From CAMFLJ01 sp965279255 (GTDB taxonomy: Bacteria > Actinomycetota > Acidimicrobiia > Acidimicrobiales > Acidimicrobilacustridaceae): a stretch of DNA of 64,000 nucleotides. The translations under genes and the position numbers were made by a program. Location: contig OZ257146.1 of assembly GCA_965279255.1 (NCBI GenBank), positions 4,030,001 through 4,094,000 on the forward strand. Reading direction: 5' to 3'. The notes under the pieces were generated by a model. It did no database searches. It had not been told where the DNA came from and saw only the letters and a program-made list of their open reading frames with translations. Position 1 is the first letter of the stretch. Each line of letters begins with the position of its first letter. Shown here piece after piece: positions 15,652-24,553 of this stretch.

Positions 15652-16922
15652 TGTCGGCCGCCCGCGTCCTCCGCTCCGTCGCCGCCGTCGCGGCGGCCCT
15701 GTCCCTCGTCGCCGTGGCCGGCTGCTCGTCCGACAGCTCGTCCGACGGGTCGTCGTCGACGACCGTCGCGGCGAACGCTCCCGCCTACGCCGCCGGCCTC
15801 GAGGCCGACCTGCTCGACGCGATGAAGGCCAACGCCATCCCCGGCGTGATCATCCTCGTGAAGTCGCGGGAGCAGGGCGACTGGTCCTCCACCCTCGGCA
15901 CCGCCGAGATCGGCAAGGACGTCGCCATGACCCTCGACGACCACTTCCGCATCGGGTCGAACACCAAGACGATGACCTCGACGGTGATCCTGCAGCTCGT
16001 CGAGGAGGGGAAGCTGAAGCTCGACGACCCCGTCTCGAAGTACATCCCCAACGTGCCGAACGGCGACACCATCACCATCGCCAACCTGTCGGAGATGCGC
16101 AGCGGGCTCTACAGCTACACCTCCGACCTCGGCTTCAACCAGACGCTCGACAGCGACCCGAAGAAGGCGTGGACCCCGCAGGAGCTGCTCGACATCGCCT
16201 TCTCGCACCCGGTCAACGCCGCCCCCGGCGGTGAGTTCGACTACTGCAACACCAACATCGTGCTGCTCGGGCTGATCATCGAGCAGCTCACCGGCATGTC
16301 GGCGTCGGAGGCCTTCCAGGAGCGGATCTTCGAGCCGCTCGGCCTCACCCAGTCATCGCTGCCGGCCAACACCGACTGGTCGATCCCCGATCCCCATCCC
16401 CTCGGCTACCAGTTCGGCACCAACGTCGACACGATCCAGTCCTACGCCGTGCCGAAGGCCGAGCTCCCCGCCGCGCTCGACGGCAGCCTGCTCCCGATCG
16501 ACAACACCGACGCCAACCCGTCGTGGGCGTGGACCGCCGGCGGGGCCATCTCCACCGCGGACGACCTGGCCGTGTACGTGAAGGCGATGGTCGGTGGAGG
16601 TCTGCTCGACGCCGCCACCCAGAAGGTCCGCATGGACAGCATCCGGTCGATGAGCCCGAGCAGTGGGTACGGCCTGGGCATCGCCCAGTTCGGCCCGACC
16701 TACGGCCACGACGGGCAGCTCCCGGGCTTCTCGTCGTTCATGGTCTACGACCCCGTCGCCGACGTCACCATCATCATCGGCACCAACCTCTCGGCCTCGC
16801 CGGTCAGCGGCGAGAACGCCGCGGTGGTGCTCGGCAAGGCCGTCATCGGTGCGCTCTACAGCGGGGCCGAGGTGAGCGGCGATCCCGCTCAGGCCGGCAC
16901 CCCGGCCACCACGGCGGGCTGA
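15651..16922 (+). CDS. Serine hydrolase lipoprotein, beta-lactamase/D-Ala-D-Ala carboxypeptidase family
   Basis: 423 residues. Signal peptide with lipobox VAGC (Cys-25) and a Ser/Asp linker, then a class C beta-lactamase-like domain. The SxxK nucleophile motif is SNTK (Ser-103, Lys-106); YSY or YCN near residues 150-200 supplies the tyrosine motif, and HDGQLPGF is the HxG third motif. Such proteins include peptidases and esterases (EstB-type), so the substrate is open. Membrane-anchored, extracytoplasmic. Start overlaps the preceding SDR stop. Confidence 0.9.
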   Translation: MSAARVLRSVAAVAAALSLVAVAGCSSDSSSDGSSSTTVAANAPAYAAGLEADLLDAMKANAIPGVIILVKSREQGDWSSTLGTAEIGKDVAMTLDDHFRIGSNTKTMTSTVILQLVEEGKLKLDDPVSKYIPNVPNGDTITIANLSEMRSGLYSYTSDLGFNQTLDSDPKKAWTPQELLDIAFSHPVNAAPGGEFDYCNTNIVLLGLIIEQLTGMSASEAFQERIFEPLGLTQSSLPANTDWSIPDPHPLGYQFGTNVDTIQSYAVPKAELPAALDGSLLPIDNTDANPSWAWTAGGAISTADDLAVYVKAMVGGGLLDAATQKVRMDSIRSMSPSSGYGLGIAQFGPTYGHDGQLPGFSSFMVYDPVADVTIIIGTNLSASPVSGENAAVVLGKAVIGALYSGAEVSGDPAQAGTPATTAG

Positions 16923-16961
16923 CCGCCCGGTCGGTCCGACGACAGGTCAGTCGGCAGTCGC

Positions 16962-17852
16962 TCAGTCGGTCGGGGGCCAGGCCCGCGGGAAGTGCTCGTC
17001 GTCGAGCGAGGCACCCGCGGCCACGCCGTCGTGGTGGGCCTTGCCGGGCGCGCCCGGCACCGGTGAGAACACGGTGCCGGTGCCGGCGTAGCGCACGCTG
17101 ATCGCCCGCCGCCGCAGGGTCGCGCTGGCGTTGGCGTTGGCCCCGTGGATCGTGCGGGCGTGGTGGATCACGACGTCGCCCGGCTGGGTGTCGAAGCTGA
17201 CGATGCGGGCGGCACCGCGCTGCTCGACGTCGTCGTAGTCGGGCACCTCCTCGCCCTCGGTGCCGGGGATCGACATCGTGGTCACGAACAGGTTGGGCCG
17301 GTACCGGGTGCGGTCGAGGTGGGAGCCGACGACGTACCGGACCGCCCCGCTCTCGGCGGTCACCGGGTCGAGCGGCACCCAGGTGGTGCACACCCGGTCG
17401 CCGGCGAGGTGGAAGTACGCCATGTCCTGGTGGAAGGCGGTGCGCTCCTCGGTGCCGGGCTCCTTCACCAGGACGCTGTCCTCGTAGAGCCACACGTCGT
17501 CGGCCTCCAGCACCGCGGCCACGAGGGCACCGAGGGGGGAGTGGACGGCGAAGTCGAGGAACTCGTCCTGCAGGCGCCAGTGGTCGGTGCCGGCGACGAA
17601 GCGGCCCCGCGGCGTGGCGGCGTCGTGCACGGCCTGGTCGACGGTGCGGTCGGCGCCGGTGGCCGCCGCGATGTCGTCGCCCATCTTCGACAGATCGGCG
17701 GCCGCCTCACCGCCGATGGCGTCCTCGACCGGGGCGACCATGCGCTCGAGCCAGTCGGGCGGCATGACCCCCCTCAGGCAGACGACCCCGTCGGAGCGGA
17801 AGGTCTCGATCTCGGCGTCGGTCACCGGACGCAGCGGTGGTGTGGCCCCCAT
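16962..17852 (-). CDS. Phytanoyl-CoA dioxygenase (PhyH) family protein
   Basis: Fe(II)/2-oxoglutarate dioxygenase of 296 residues. The iron-binding HxD is in FHQDMAYFHL and the distal His in PGDVVIHHARTIHGANAN, whose following Arg (LRRRAISVRY) suits 2-oxoglutarate binding. Bacterial members hydroxylate varied small molecules; none is identifiable here. Minus strand, 56 bases downstream of the aminotransferase gene, so possibly the second gene of an operon with it. Confidence 0.88.
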   Translation of the reverse strand: MGATPPLRPVTDAEIETFRSDGVVCLRGVMPPDWLERMVAPVEDAIGGEAAADLSKMGDDIAAATGADRTVDQAVHDAATPRGRFVAGTDHWRLQDEFLDFAVHSPLGALVAAVLEADDVWLYEDSVLVKEPGTEERTAFHQDMAYFHLAGDRVCTTWVPLDPVTAESGAVRYVVGSHLDRTRYRPNLFVTTMSIPGTEGEEVPDYDDVEQRGAARIVSFDTQPGDVVIHHARTIHGANANASATLRRRAISVRYAGTGTVFSPVPGAPGKAHHDGVAAGASLDDEHFPRAWPPTD

Positions 17853-17908
17853 GGGCCGAAGTCTGCCCCGTCGGTCCCGGAGGTGTCAGCCAGTGCGCGG
17901 GTCGGGGC

Positions 17909-19069
17909 TCAGCGGGTGGTCCGGGCGGCCCGGCCCATGCCCGCCACGATCTGCTCGAGCAGGTCGGTGGAGGTGGCGAAGTTGAGGCGCACGTGCTGCT
18001 CGCTGCCGACGCCGAACGGCGGCCCGTCGCTGACGGCGACACCGCCTTCGGCCAGGAACAGCGCGGCGGGGTCGTCGACGCCGAGGCCCCGGCAGTCGAG
18101 CCAGGCCAGGTAGGTGCCCTCGGGCGTGCGGTGGCGGATCTCCGGCACCTCGGCGGCCAGGAGGGCGCCGAGGAGGTGGCGGTTGGTGTCGAGGTGGGCG
18201 AGCAGCGCGCGACGCCACGGGTCGCCGTCGCGGTAGGCGGCGATCGAGGCGGCGATGCCGATGGGCGTCGGGGCCGGCACCTGGAACACGGGGAGGGTGC
18301 GCCAGCGGGCGGCGTCGTCGTGGTTGGTCATCACGACCTGACCGCACCGGAGGCCGGGGATGTTCCACGCCTTCGAGGCCGACATCACCGTGACGGTGTG
18401 GGCGGCGGTGGCGTCGGAGACCGAGGCGTAGGGCACGTGGCGGTGGCCGGGGTGCACGAGCGGGGCGTGGACCTCGTCGGTGATCACCCGGGCGTGGTGA
18501 CGCTCGACGACCTCGGCCAGCGCCAGGTGCTCGTCGGCGGTGAACACCCGACCGGTCGGGTTGTGGGGGTTGCACAGCAGCACCGTGCGGGCACCCGCAC
18601 CCAGGGCCGAGTCGATCGCGTCGAGGTCGAGCGTGAACCGGCCGACGTCGTCGACAGCCATCGGCACCGGCACGACCGGGCGCCCGCTCAGCTCCACGAT
18701 CTCGAAGAACGGCGGGTACGTGGGGGTGGGCACGATGACCGGGCTGCCCGGTTCGACGAGCACCTCGAGCACCGACGAGATGCCGGCGAGCACGTCGGCG
18801 ACCGGGAAGATCCGCGTCGGGGGGACGGTCCAGCCGTGGGCCGCGGCCAGGAACGCGGCGCACGCCTCGGTGAGCTCGGACAGGTCGGCGGGGAGGTACC
18901 CGAAGTCCTCCCGGTCGACGGCGTCGAGCAGGGCGGCCCGCACCACGGGGGCGACGGCGAAGTCCATCTCGGCGACCCACGCGGCCAGCACGTCGGGCCC
19001 GTACAGCGACCACTTCACCGTTCGGCGGCGGCGCAGCCGGGCGACGTCGACGTCGAAGGGGCCGGTCAT
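17909..19069 (-). CDS. PLP-dependent aminotransferase, MalY/PatB cystathionine beta-lyase type
   Basis: Fold type I PLP enzyme, 386 residues. AVAEMDF-like segment WVAEMDFAVAP at the N terminus is typical of MalY/PatB proteins; CNPHNPTGRVF is the substrate/PLP contact, and SASKAWNIPGLRCG contains the Schiff-base lysine. PatB-type enzymes cleave cystathionine or related C-S bonds to thiol, pyruvate and ammonia. No methionine genes adjoin, so the physiological substrate is uncertain. Confidence 0.9.
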   Translation of the reverse strand: MTGPFDVDVARLRRRRTVKWSLYGPDVLAAWVAEMDFAVAPVVRAALLDAVDREDFGYLPADLSELTEACAAFLAAAHGWTVPPTRIFPVADVLAGISSVLEVLVEPGSPVIVPTPTYPPFFEIVELSGRPVVPVPMAVDDVGRFTLDLDAIDSALGAGARTVLLCNPHNPTGRVFTADEHLALAEVVERHHARVITDEVHAPLVHPGHRHVPYASVSDATAAHTVTVMSASKAWNIPGLRCGQVVMTNHDDAARWRTLPVFQVPAPTPIGIAASIAAYRDGDPWRRALLAHLDTNRHLLGALLAAEVPEIRHRTPEGTYLAWLDCRGLGVDDPAALFLAEGGVAVSDGPPFGVGSEQHVRLNFATSTDLLEQIVAGMGRAARTTR

Positions 19070-19142
19070 CGCCGGTCCACCGGCAGGGGCTGCTCCACGC
19101 CGTGCACCCTAGGACCGACGTCGTGGAGGCATCGGGTACGGC

Positions 19143-20156
19143 TCAGAGGTGGAGCCACTCGGGCCACCCGGGGCCCAGCTGCGCGGTGATCGACCGGTCG
19201 ACCACCAGGTGGGCCCCGACGACGCCGTTCACCAGCTGGGTGACGCGGACGTCGCACGCCAGGCTGAACAGCCGGTAGGCGTCGATCGTCGTCAACGTCG
19301 ACCACTCCGTCACCCGGGCGGCTGCGTGGGCGACGACGTCGCGCGACGCCTCGTCGAAGGTGGAGCCGAAGCCGAAGAAGATCGTGGCGCCCGGAGTGGC
19401 GGCAAGGGGCCGGTCGGTCGTCAGCTCCGGCCGGCTGGTCAGGCGGACGACGCCGCGCATGGCGATCTCCAGCGCGGTCTCGGTGATCTCACCGTCGCCC
19501 TGGGTGCCGTGCCCGTCGCCGATGAGGAAGCCGGCGCCGTCGGTGAAGGTCGGGAGGAACAGTCGGGACCCGGCCACCAGCTCCCGGCAGTCGATGTTGC
19601 CGCCGAACGGCCCGGGCGGGATGGTGTTGAGCGGTCCGAGAGCCGGGTCGGGCCGCACGGCGAGCACGCCGAAGAACGGGCGCACCGGCACCACCACACC
19701 CGACCGGAGGTGGACCTCGTCGCCCACCACGTCGATCAGCTCGATGTCCGTGGTGCCGTCGAGGTCGGGCACCACCCCGAAGCCCTCGCGCACGCCGTTC
19801 CAGCCGGCCGCGGCGTCGGGCCACGCCTCGAGCACGTCGACCTGGAGGGTGCACCCGGCCGGGTGGCCCTCGACCTCGATGGGCCCGAGCACCGGGTGGG
19901 GCCCGAGCCAGGCCCGGCCGGTGGCCACGATCGACTCCTCGACCGGCACCATCGCCGGGCCGAGGCGGTCGTAGGTGTCGAGCCCGAGGGGCGTGCGGGT
20001 GAGGGTGCGGACCGCGAACGTCTCTCCGGACGTCACCGTCGCCACCGACGCGGCGGCGCCGTCGAACACACCGGCCTGGACGGTCTCTGGGGTGGAGGTC
20101 AGCTCGCGCACGGAGGCTCCGGGGTCGGGGACGAGACCCGAGTGAACCACCGCCAC
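19143..20156 (-). CDS. Acetamidase/formamidase family protein
   Basis: 337 residues with the family's metal/active-site blocks: PPGPFGGNIDCRELVAG and GDGHGTQGDGEITETALE, plus a HPVLGPIEV segment upstream. These enzymes hydrolyse formamide or acetamide to the acid and ammonia. GTG 20156 is the furthest start; GTG 20150 is equally possible. The formate dehydrogenase 14 kb away could use formate, but no direct linkage is visible. Confidence 0.88.
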   Translation of the reverse strand: MAVVHSGLVPDPGASVRELTSTPETVQAGVFDGAAASVATVTSGETFAVRTLTRTPLGLDTYDRLGPAMVPVEESIVATGRAWLGPHPVLGPIEVEGHPAGCTLQVDVLEAWPDAAAGWNGVREGFGVVPDLDGTTDIELIDVVGDEVHLRSGVVVPVRPFFGVLAVRPDPALGPLNTIPPGPFGGNIDCRELVAGSRLFLPTFTDGAGFLIGDGHGTQGDGEITETALEIAMRGVVRLTSRPELTTDRPLAATPGATIFFGFGSTFDEASRDVVAHAAARVTEWSTLTTIDAYRLFSLACDVRVTQLVNGVVGAHLVVDRSITAQLGPGWPEWLHL

Positions 20157-20226
20157 CGGTCGGGAGGGCCGCCGGTGCGTTACGGCTGGGAGAACCCTGA
20201 CGGCTGGCGCCGGGTCCAGCGGCCGC

Positions 20227-21372
20227 CTACCAGGCGACCGTTCCCTGGTCGGCGAGCGCGGCGATCTCGTCGTCGGCGAAGCCGTTCTCCCGCAGGACGG
20301 CCTCGGTGTCGACGCCGGGGTAGGCGTAGGTGGGGCGCACCTCGCCCGGCGTGCGGCTCATCCGCGGTGCCGGGCGCAGCTGGCGGATGGAGCCGGGCAC
20401 GTCGACGAACGAGCCGCGGGCCACGTTCTGCGGGTGCTCGGGCGCCTCGGCGAACGACAGCACCGGGGCGAAGCACACGTCGGTGCCTCCGAGCAGCTCG
20501 GTCCACTCGTCGCGGGTGCGGGTGCGCACGACCTCGGCGATGCGCTCCGTGAGCTCGGGCCAGCGGCTCTCGTCGTACTGCGCCGGCAGCTCGGCCGGGT
20601 CGAGGCCGAGCTTCTCGAGCAGCTGGGCGTAGAACTTCGGCTCGATGGGGGCGAGGGTGATGTGGCGCCCGTCGGAGGTCTCGTAGGTGTTGTAGAAGGG
20701 CGAGCCGCCGTCGAACAGGTTCGAGCCGAGGGGCCCGTCGTGCACGCCCATCTGGGTCATGGCGTAGAAGACCGAGTAGAGCGACATCACGCCCTCGGTC
20801 ATCGAGACGTCGACGACCTGCCCCTGGCCCGAGCGCTGGGCCTCGAACAGGGCGCACACCACGCCGAAGGCCATGTGCATGCCACCACCGCCGAAGTCGC
20901 CCAGCACCTGCAGCAGGGGCGGGGGCTTCTGGCCGGGCACGCCGATCGAGCCGACGGCACCGGTGATGGCCTCGTAGTTGAGCGAGTGGCCCGCCCACGG
21001 CGAGAGCGGGCCGTCCTGGCCCCAGCCGGTGAGGCGGCCGTAGACGATGCGGGGGTTGCGGGCGAGCAGCACGTCGGGGCCGATGCCCAGGCGCTCGGTG
21101 ACGCCGGGGCGGAACGCCTCGACGAAGGCGTCGGCCTTCTCGACCAGGCGCAGCAGCACCTCGACGCCATCGGGTGACTTGAGGTCGACGGTGATCGAGC
21201 GGCGGCCGCGGTCGAACTCGCTGTCGCGGTGCTCGGGCTTCTCCTCCGGCACCTCGCCCGGCGGGTGCACGCGGATCACGTCGGCCCCCATGTCGGCGAG
21301 CTTCAGGGTGGCGAAGGGCAGCGCCCCCAACCCGGCCAGCTCGATGATCGTCACGCCGTCCAACGGTCCCAT
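20227..21372 (-). CDS. CoA-transferase family III protein, alpha-methylacyl-CoA racemase type
   Basis: 381 residues. ATG 21372 is chosen because GAGGAGGGGG lies just upstream and MGPLDGVTIIELAG is the normal N terminus. The racemase catalytic pair is present: His-129 in AGHSLNYEAITG and Asp-159 in LGDFGGGGMH, matching His126/Asp156 of Mycobacterium MCR. Members epimerise 2-methylacyl-CoA esters in branched-chain or sterol side-chain degradation, in line with the enoyl-CoA and SDR genes nearby. Confidence 0.9.
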   Translation of the reverse strand: MGPLDGVTIIELAGLGALPFATLKLADMGADVIRVHPPGEVPEEKPEHRDSEFDRGRRSITVDLKSPDGVEVLLRLVEKADAFVEAFRPGVTERLGIGPDVLLARNPRIVYGRLTGWGQDGPLSPWAGHSLNYEAITGAVGSIGVPGQKPPPLLQVLGDFGGGGMHMAFGVVCALFEAQRSGQGQVVDVSMTEGVMSLYSVFYAMTQMGVHDGPLGSNLFDGGSPFYNTYETSDGRHITLAPIEPKFYAQLLEKLGLDPAELPAQYDESRWPELTERIAEVVRTRTRDEWTELLGGTDVCFAPVLSFAEAPEHPQNVARGSFVDVPGSIRQLRPAPRMSRTPGEVRPTYAYPGVDTEAVLRENGFADDEIAALADQGTVAW

Positions 21373-21530
21373 GTGTCCCCCTCCTCGAAACTCGGGCGAC
21401 CCTACCCTCCGGGTGTAATCCCTGGTCACCGACGCACCCCGGCTCGCACCGGGAGCGGAGCGGGGGCGGAGGGGGCGTCGATCGGCCGAGGGTCCTTGCG
21501 TCGCGCGGCCTATCGGGCAAGCATCGCCCC

Positions 21531-21797
21531 GTGGAGCTCACCGAACGGGACAAGGCCATCCTCGACTTCGAGCGGGCGTGGTGGCACGAGACCGGGCCGA
21601 AGGAGTCGCTCATCCAGGAGCGCTTCGAGCTCTCGGCCAACCGGTACTACGAGATCCTGGGCGAGCTGCTCGAGAGCCCCGAGGCCTACGAGTACGACCC
21701 GCTCGGTGTGCGCCGGCTCCGTCGGCTGCGTGACCGTCGCCGCCGGGCCCGTCACGACGTCATCCACCAGCAGGCCAGCGAGCCGCCGGGCTCCTGA
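21531..21797 (+). CDS. DUF3263 protein
   Basis: 88-residue acidic-then-basic protein, TERDKAILDFERAWW...RYYEILGELLESPEAYEYDPLGVRRLRRLRDRRRRARH, matching the small actinobacterial DUF3263 family (Mycobacterium Rv0430). The helical N-terminal half resembles a helix-turn-helix; the C terminus is strongly basic, so DNA binding is possible but unproved. GTG 21531. Its stop overlaps by one base the ATG of the LytR_C gene, the same pair as Rv0430-Rv0431. Confidence 0.85.
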   Translation: MELTERDKAILDFERAWWHETGPKESLIQERFELSANRYYEILGELLESPEAYEYDPLGVRRLRRLRDRRRRARHDVIHQQASEPPGS

Positions 21798-22294
21798 TGG
21801 CTTCCGCCACCCCGGCTCCGGGCCGTGACAACGCGGTCGGCATCGCCCTCATCGTCGGGGCGGTCCTGATCGGGCTGCTGCTGCTCGTCAAGGGCTACGA
21901 CGCCGAGGGTGGGGTCGTCGCCGAGTCGACGAAGGTGGAGACCACCACCACGACGGTGCCCGTCGAGACCACCACCACGACGCTGCCGAGCAAGGCCCCG
22001 GCCGAGGTCGTCGTCAAGGTCGCCAACGCGTCGGGCAACCCCTCGAACGGCCTGGCGGGCAAGACCCGCACCACGCTCCAGGGCAAGGGCTACACCCAGA
22101 TCTCGGTCACCGACGCCCCGAGCGCGGTCACCAGCACCCAGGTCCTGTACGTGGCCGGTTCCCAGGGCGACGCCCAGGCCGTGGCCACGGCGCTCGGCCT
22201 CTCGGTCGATGCCGTGCAGCCGATGACCACCCCTCCTCCGGTGGCCCTCGGCGACGCCACCGTCCTGGTGCTCGCCGGCCCCGACCTGGCCTGA
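21797..22294 (+). CDS. LytR_C-domain membrane-anchored protein (VirR/CEI-like)
   Basis: 165 residues: short cytoplasmic N terminus, one TM helix (about residues 14-32, VGIALIVGAVLIGLLLLV), a Thr-rich linker and an extracytoplasmic LytR_C domain (VKVANASGNPSNGLAGKTRTTLQGKG...). Proteins with this build (Rv0431 VirR, Rv2700) affect cell-envelope integrity in mycobacteria. Translationally coupled to DUF3263; otsB starts two bases after its end. Envelope role is inferred from family. Confidence 0.88.
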   Translation: MASATPAPGRDNAVGIALIVGAVLIGLLLLVKGYDAEGGVVAESTKVETTTTTVPVETTTTTLPSKAPAEVVVKVANASGNPSNGLAGKTRTTLQGKGYTQISVTDAPSAVTSTQVLYVAGSQGDAQAVATALGLSVDAVQPMTTPPPVALGDATVLVLAGPDLA

Positions 22295-22295
22295 C

Positions 22296-23087
22296 GTGAG
22301 CGAGCCCGGCGCCGCCGCGGGGCCTCTGCCCGCCGCCTTCGACGCGTTCGTGGCCGACCCCGGTCGGTCCGGCGTGTTCACCGACTTCGACGGCACGCTG
22401 TCACCGATCGTCGACGACCCGGCCGCCGCCGCGCCCCTCGACGGCGTGGTCGAGGCCCTCGAGGCCCTGGCCGGTCGGCTGGCCCGGGTGGCGGTGATCT
22501 CGGGCCGTCCGGTCGAGTTCCTCCAGCGCCACTTCGCCGCCTCCCCGGTCGTGCTGTCGGGCCTCTACGGCCTGCAGTCGGTGGTCGACGGCGAGCGCCG
22601 CGACGATCCCGAGGCCGGCGCGTGGCGGCAGTCCGTCGACGACGTCGTGGCGGCGGCCGATGACGGGCCCGACGGCATGTTCGTCGAGCACAAGGTCCTC
22701 TCGGTCACGTTGCACTACCGCGAGCACCCCGAGGCCGCCGAGGCCGTGCGGGCGTGGGCCGAGGGCCAGGCCGTCCGTTCGGGGCTCGAGCTGCGCACGG
22801 CGAAGATGTCGATCGAGCTCCACCCCCCGGTCGCCACCGACAAGGGCGCGGTCGTCGCCGGGCTCGCCGAGGGCCTCGACAACGTCTGCTTCCTGGGCGA
22901 CGACGTCGGCGACCTGCCGGCGTTCGCCGCGCTCGACCGGCTGCGGGCCGAGGGACGCTCGGTGGTGAAGGTGGTCGTCCGCTCCGACGAGCTGGCGCCC
23001 GAGATGGCCGCCGCGGCCGACCTCACCGTCGACGGGCCGGCCCAGGCGCTGGCCCTCCTGCTGACCCTCGGCGCCCGCCTCGCCTGA
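22296..23087 (+). CDS. otsB: Trehalose-6-phosphate phosphatase
   Basis: HAD-superfamily phosphatase, 263 residues: nucleophile motif FTDFDGTLSPI near residues 28-38, motif II VISGRP, and Mg-binding GDDVGDLPAF near the C terminus; KMSIELHPPVATDKGA is the OtsB cap-to-core signature. Converts trehalose 6-phosphate to trehalose. GTG start two bases after the LytR_C stop. It converges on otsA, 24 bases away, so the two trehalose genes are not co-transcribed. Confidence 0.95.
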   Translation: MSEPGAAAGPLPAAFDAFVADPGRSGVFTDFDGTLSPIVDDPAAAAPLDGVVEALEALAGRLARVAVISGRPVEFLQRHFAASPVVLSGLYGLQSVVDGERRDDPEAGAWRQSVDDVVAAADDGPDGMFVEHKVLSVTLHYREHPEAAEAVRAWAEGQAVRSGLELRTAKMSIELHPPVATDKGAVVAGLAEGLDNVCFLGDDVGDLPAFAALDRLRAEGRSVVKVVVRSDELAPEMAAAADLTVDGPAQALALLLTLGARLA

Positions 23088-23111
23088 GGCGGAGACGCCG
23101 ATCGCCGACGC

Positions 23112-24485
23112 TCAGTCGGCGGCGGTGAGCTGGTCGGCGAGCCAGTCCTCGGGCGTGCGGGCCGCGGCCCGGCGCCTCAGCTCGCCGGCTTCGGCGGCCC
23201 GCTCCTCGGGCGTGGCGGTGAGCGCCGCGACCAGGGCGTCGGCCGTGCCGCTGATGTCGTAGGGGTGCACCGGGCGGGCCGCGCCGACGAGCTGGTCCCA
23301 CACCCCGGCCTCGGGGGAGAGTAGGAGGATGGCGTCGCGGTCGTTCACAAGCGGCCCCTCCTCGGCGACGAGGTTCAGCCCGTCGCGGATCGGGTTGATG
23401 AGGAACACGTCGGCCCGGCGCAGCGCGGCGACCGATCGGGGGAAGTCGTCGGACGGGTCGAAGAGGATCGGGGTCCAGCCCGGGGTGGCCCACCGCTCGT
23501 TGATGCGCCGCACGGTGGCCTCGACCTCCTGGCGGTAGGCCAGGTACTCGGGCAGGCCCTCTCGGGAGGGGTAGACGAAGGCGCCGAACACCACCCGCTC
23601 ACGCCACTCGGGGTAGCGCTCGAGCAGGTCGTCGAAGGCCTGGAAGCCGCGGAGGATGTTCTTCGACAGCTCGATGCGGTCGACCCGCACGAGCAGGGCG
23701 CGGTCGCCGACCGTGGCGTCGAGCTCGGTGAGGGCGGCGGCGCAGGCGTCGCCCGCCGCGACCCGGCCGATGTCGGCGGCGTCGGGGGCGAGCGGCGCCA
23801 CGAAGGTCGTCGGCTCCTGCCCGAGCTGCTCGGCGCAGCAGGCGGTGAAGCAGTCGGCCCAGCGGGGGGAGTGGAACCCGCAGGCGTGGTGGGCGGCCAT
23901 GCCGGCGAGCAGCTCGCGGCCGAGGTCGAGCGGGAGCACCCGCCAGCTGTCGGGGTTGGCGAACGGGGTGTGGCTGAAGTGCACGAGGCGCAGGTCCGGC
24001 CGGCGATCGGCGAGGAACAGCGCGACGAGCGCCAGGTGGTAGTCCTGCACGAGCACCGCCGCGCCCTCGGGGGCCGACTCGGCGATGACGTCGGCGAAGG
24101 CCCGGTTGACCTCGCGGTAGCTCTCCCAGGCCTCACGGAAGCGGATGTCGAAGCGGGGGCGCCGGGCCAGCTCGTAGAGGTTGTGGTGCAGGAACCAGAG
24201 GGTGGCGTTGCAGACCACGTCGTAGGCGGCGCGGTAGACGTCGGGGTCGATCTGCAGCAGCCGGACCCGGAAGCCCTCGGCGTCGACCACCCCGCGGGAG
24301 GCGGCCTCGCGGTCGCCGTCGGAGATGGCGGCGGCGATCCAGACGGCGTCGGTGTCGGTGACCAGTGGGGCCAGGCCCGAGACCAGGCCACCCGCCCCGC
24401 GCTTGGCCACCAGGTCACCGTCGGCTCCCAGGGAGAACGACAGCGGACCACGGTTGGACACGATCACGACCGGGCGTTGTGCCAT
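23112..24485 (-). CDS. otsA: Trehalose-6-phosphate synthase (GT20)
   Basis: Retaining glycosyltransferase joining NDP-glucose and glucose 6-phosphate. 457 residues, standard for bacterial OtsA. N terminus VIVSNRGPLSF...KRGAGGLVSGL contains the glucose-6-phosphate and donor loops; VQDYHLALV, HFSHTPFANPDSWRVLP and RVDRIELSKNILRGFQAF are family blocks; NPIRDGLNLVAEEGPLVN is the donor-binding C-terminal region. Divergent from glycerate kinase across 68 bases and convergent with otsB. Confidence 0.96.
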   Translation of the reverse strand: MAQRPVVIVSNRGPLSFSLGADGDLVAKRGAGGLVSGLAPLVTDTDAVWIAAAISDGDREAASRGVVDAEGFRVRLLQIDPDVYRAAYDVVCNATLWFLHHNLYELARRPRFDIRFREAWESYREVNRAFADVIAESAPEGAAVLVQDYHLALVALFLADRRPDLRLVHFSHTPFANPDSWRVLPLDLGRELLAGMAAHHACGFHSPRWADCFTACCAEQLGQEPTTFVAPLAPDAADIGRVAAGDACAAALTELDATVGDRALLVRVDRIELSKNILRGFQAFDDLLERYPEWRERVVFGAFVYPSREGLPEYLAYRQEVEATVRRINERWATPGWTPILFDPSDDFPRSVAALRRADVFLINPIRDGLNLVAEEGPLVNDRDAILLLSPEAGVWDQLVGAARPVHPYDISGTADALVAALTATPEERAAEAGELRRRAAARTPEDWLADQLTAAD

Positions 24486-24553
24486 GGCGCCCGTTCTACA
24501 CCGACACGGACACGGCGCCCGCAGGCCCGCACCAGCGCTGCTTCACTGGGGCG

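Noticed and set aside
23088..23111. Terminator hairpin between convergent otsB and otsA
   Set aside because: Only 24 bases separate the genes and I find no long stem there comparable to those at the other convergent junctions.
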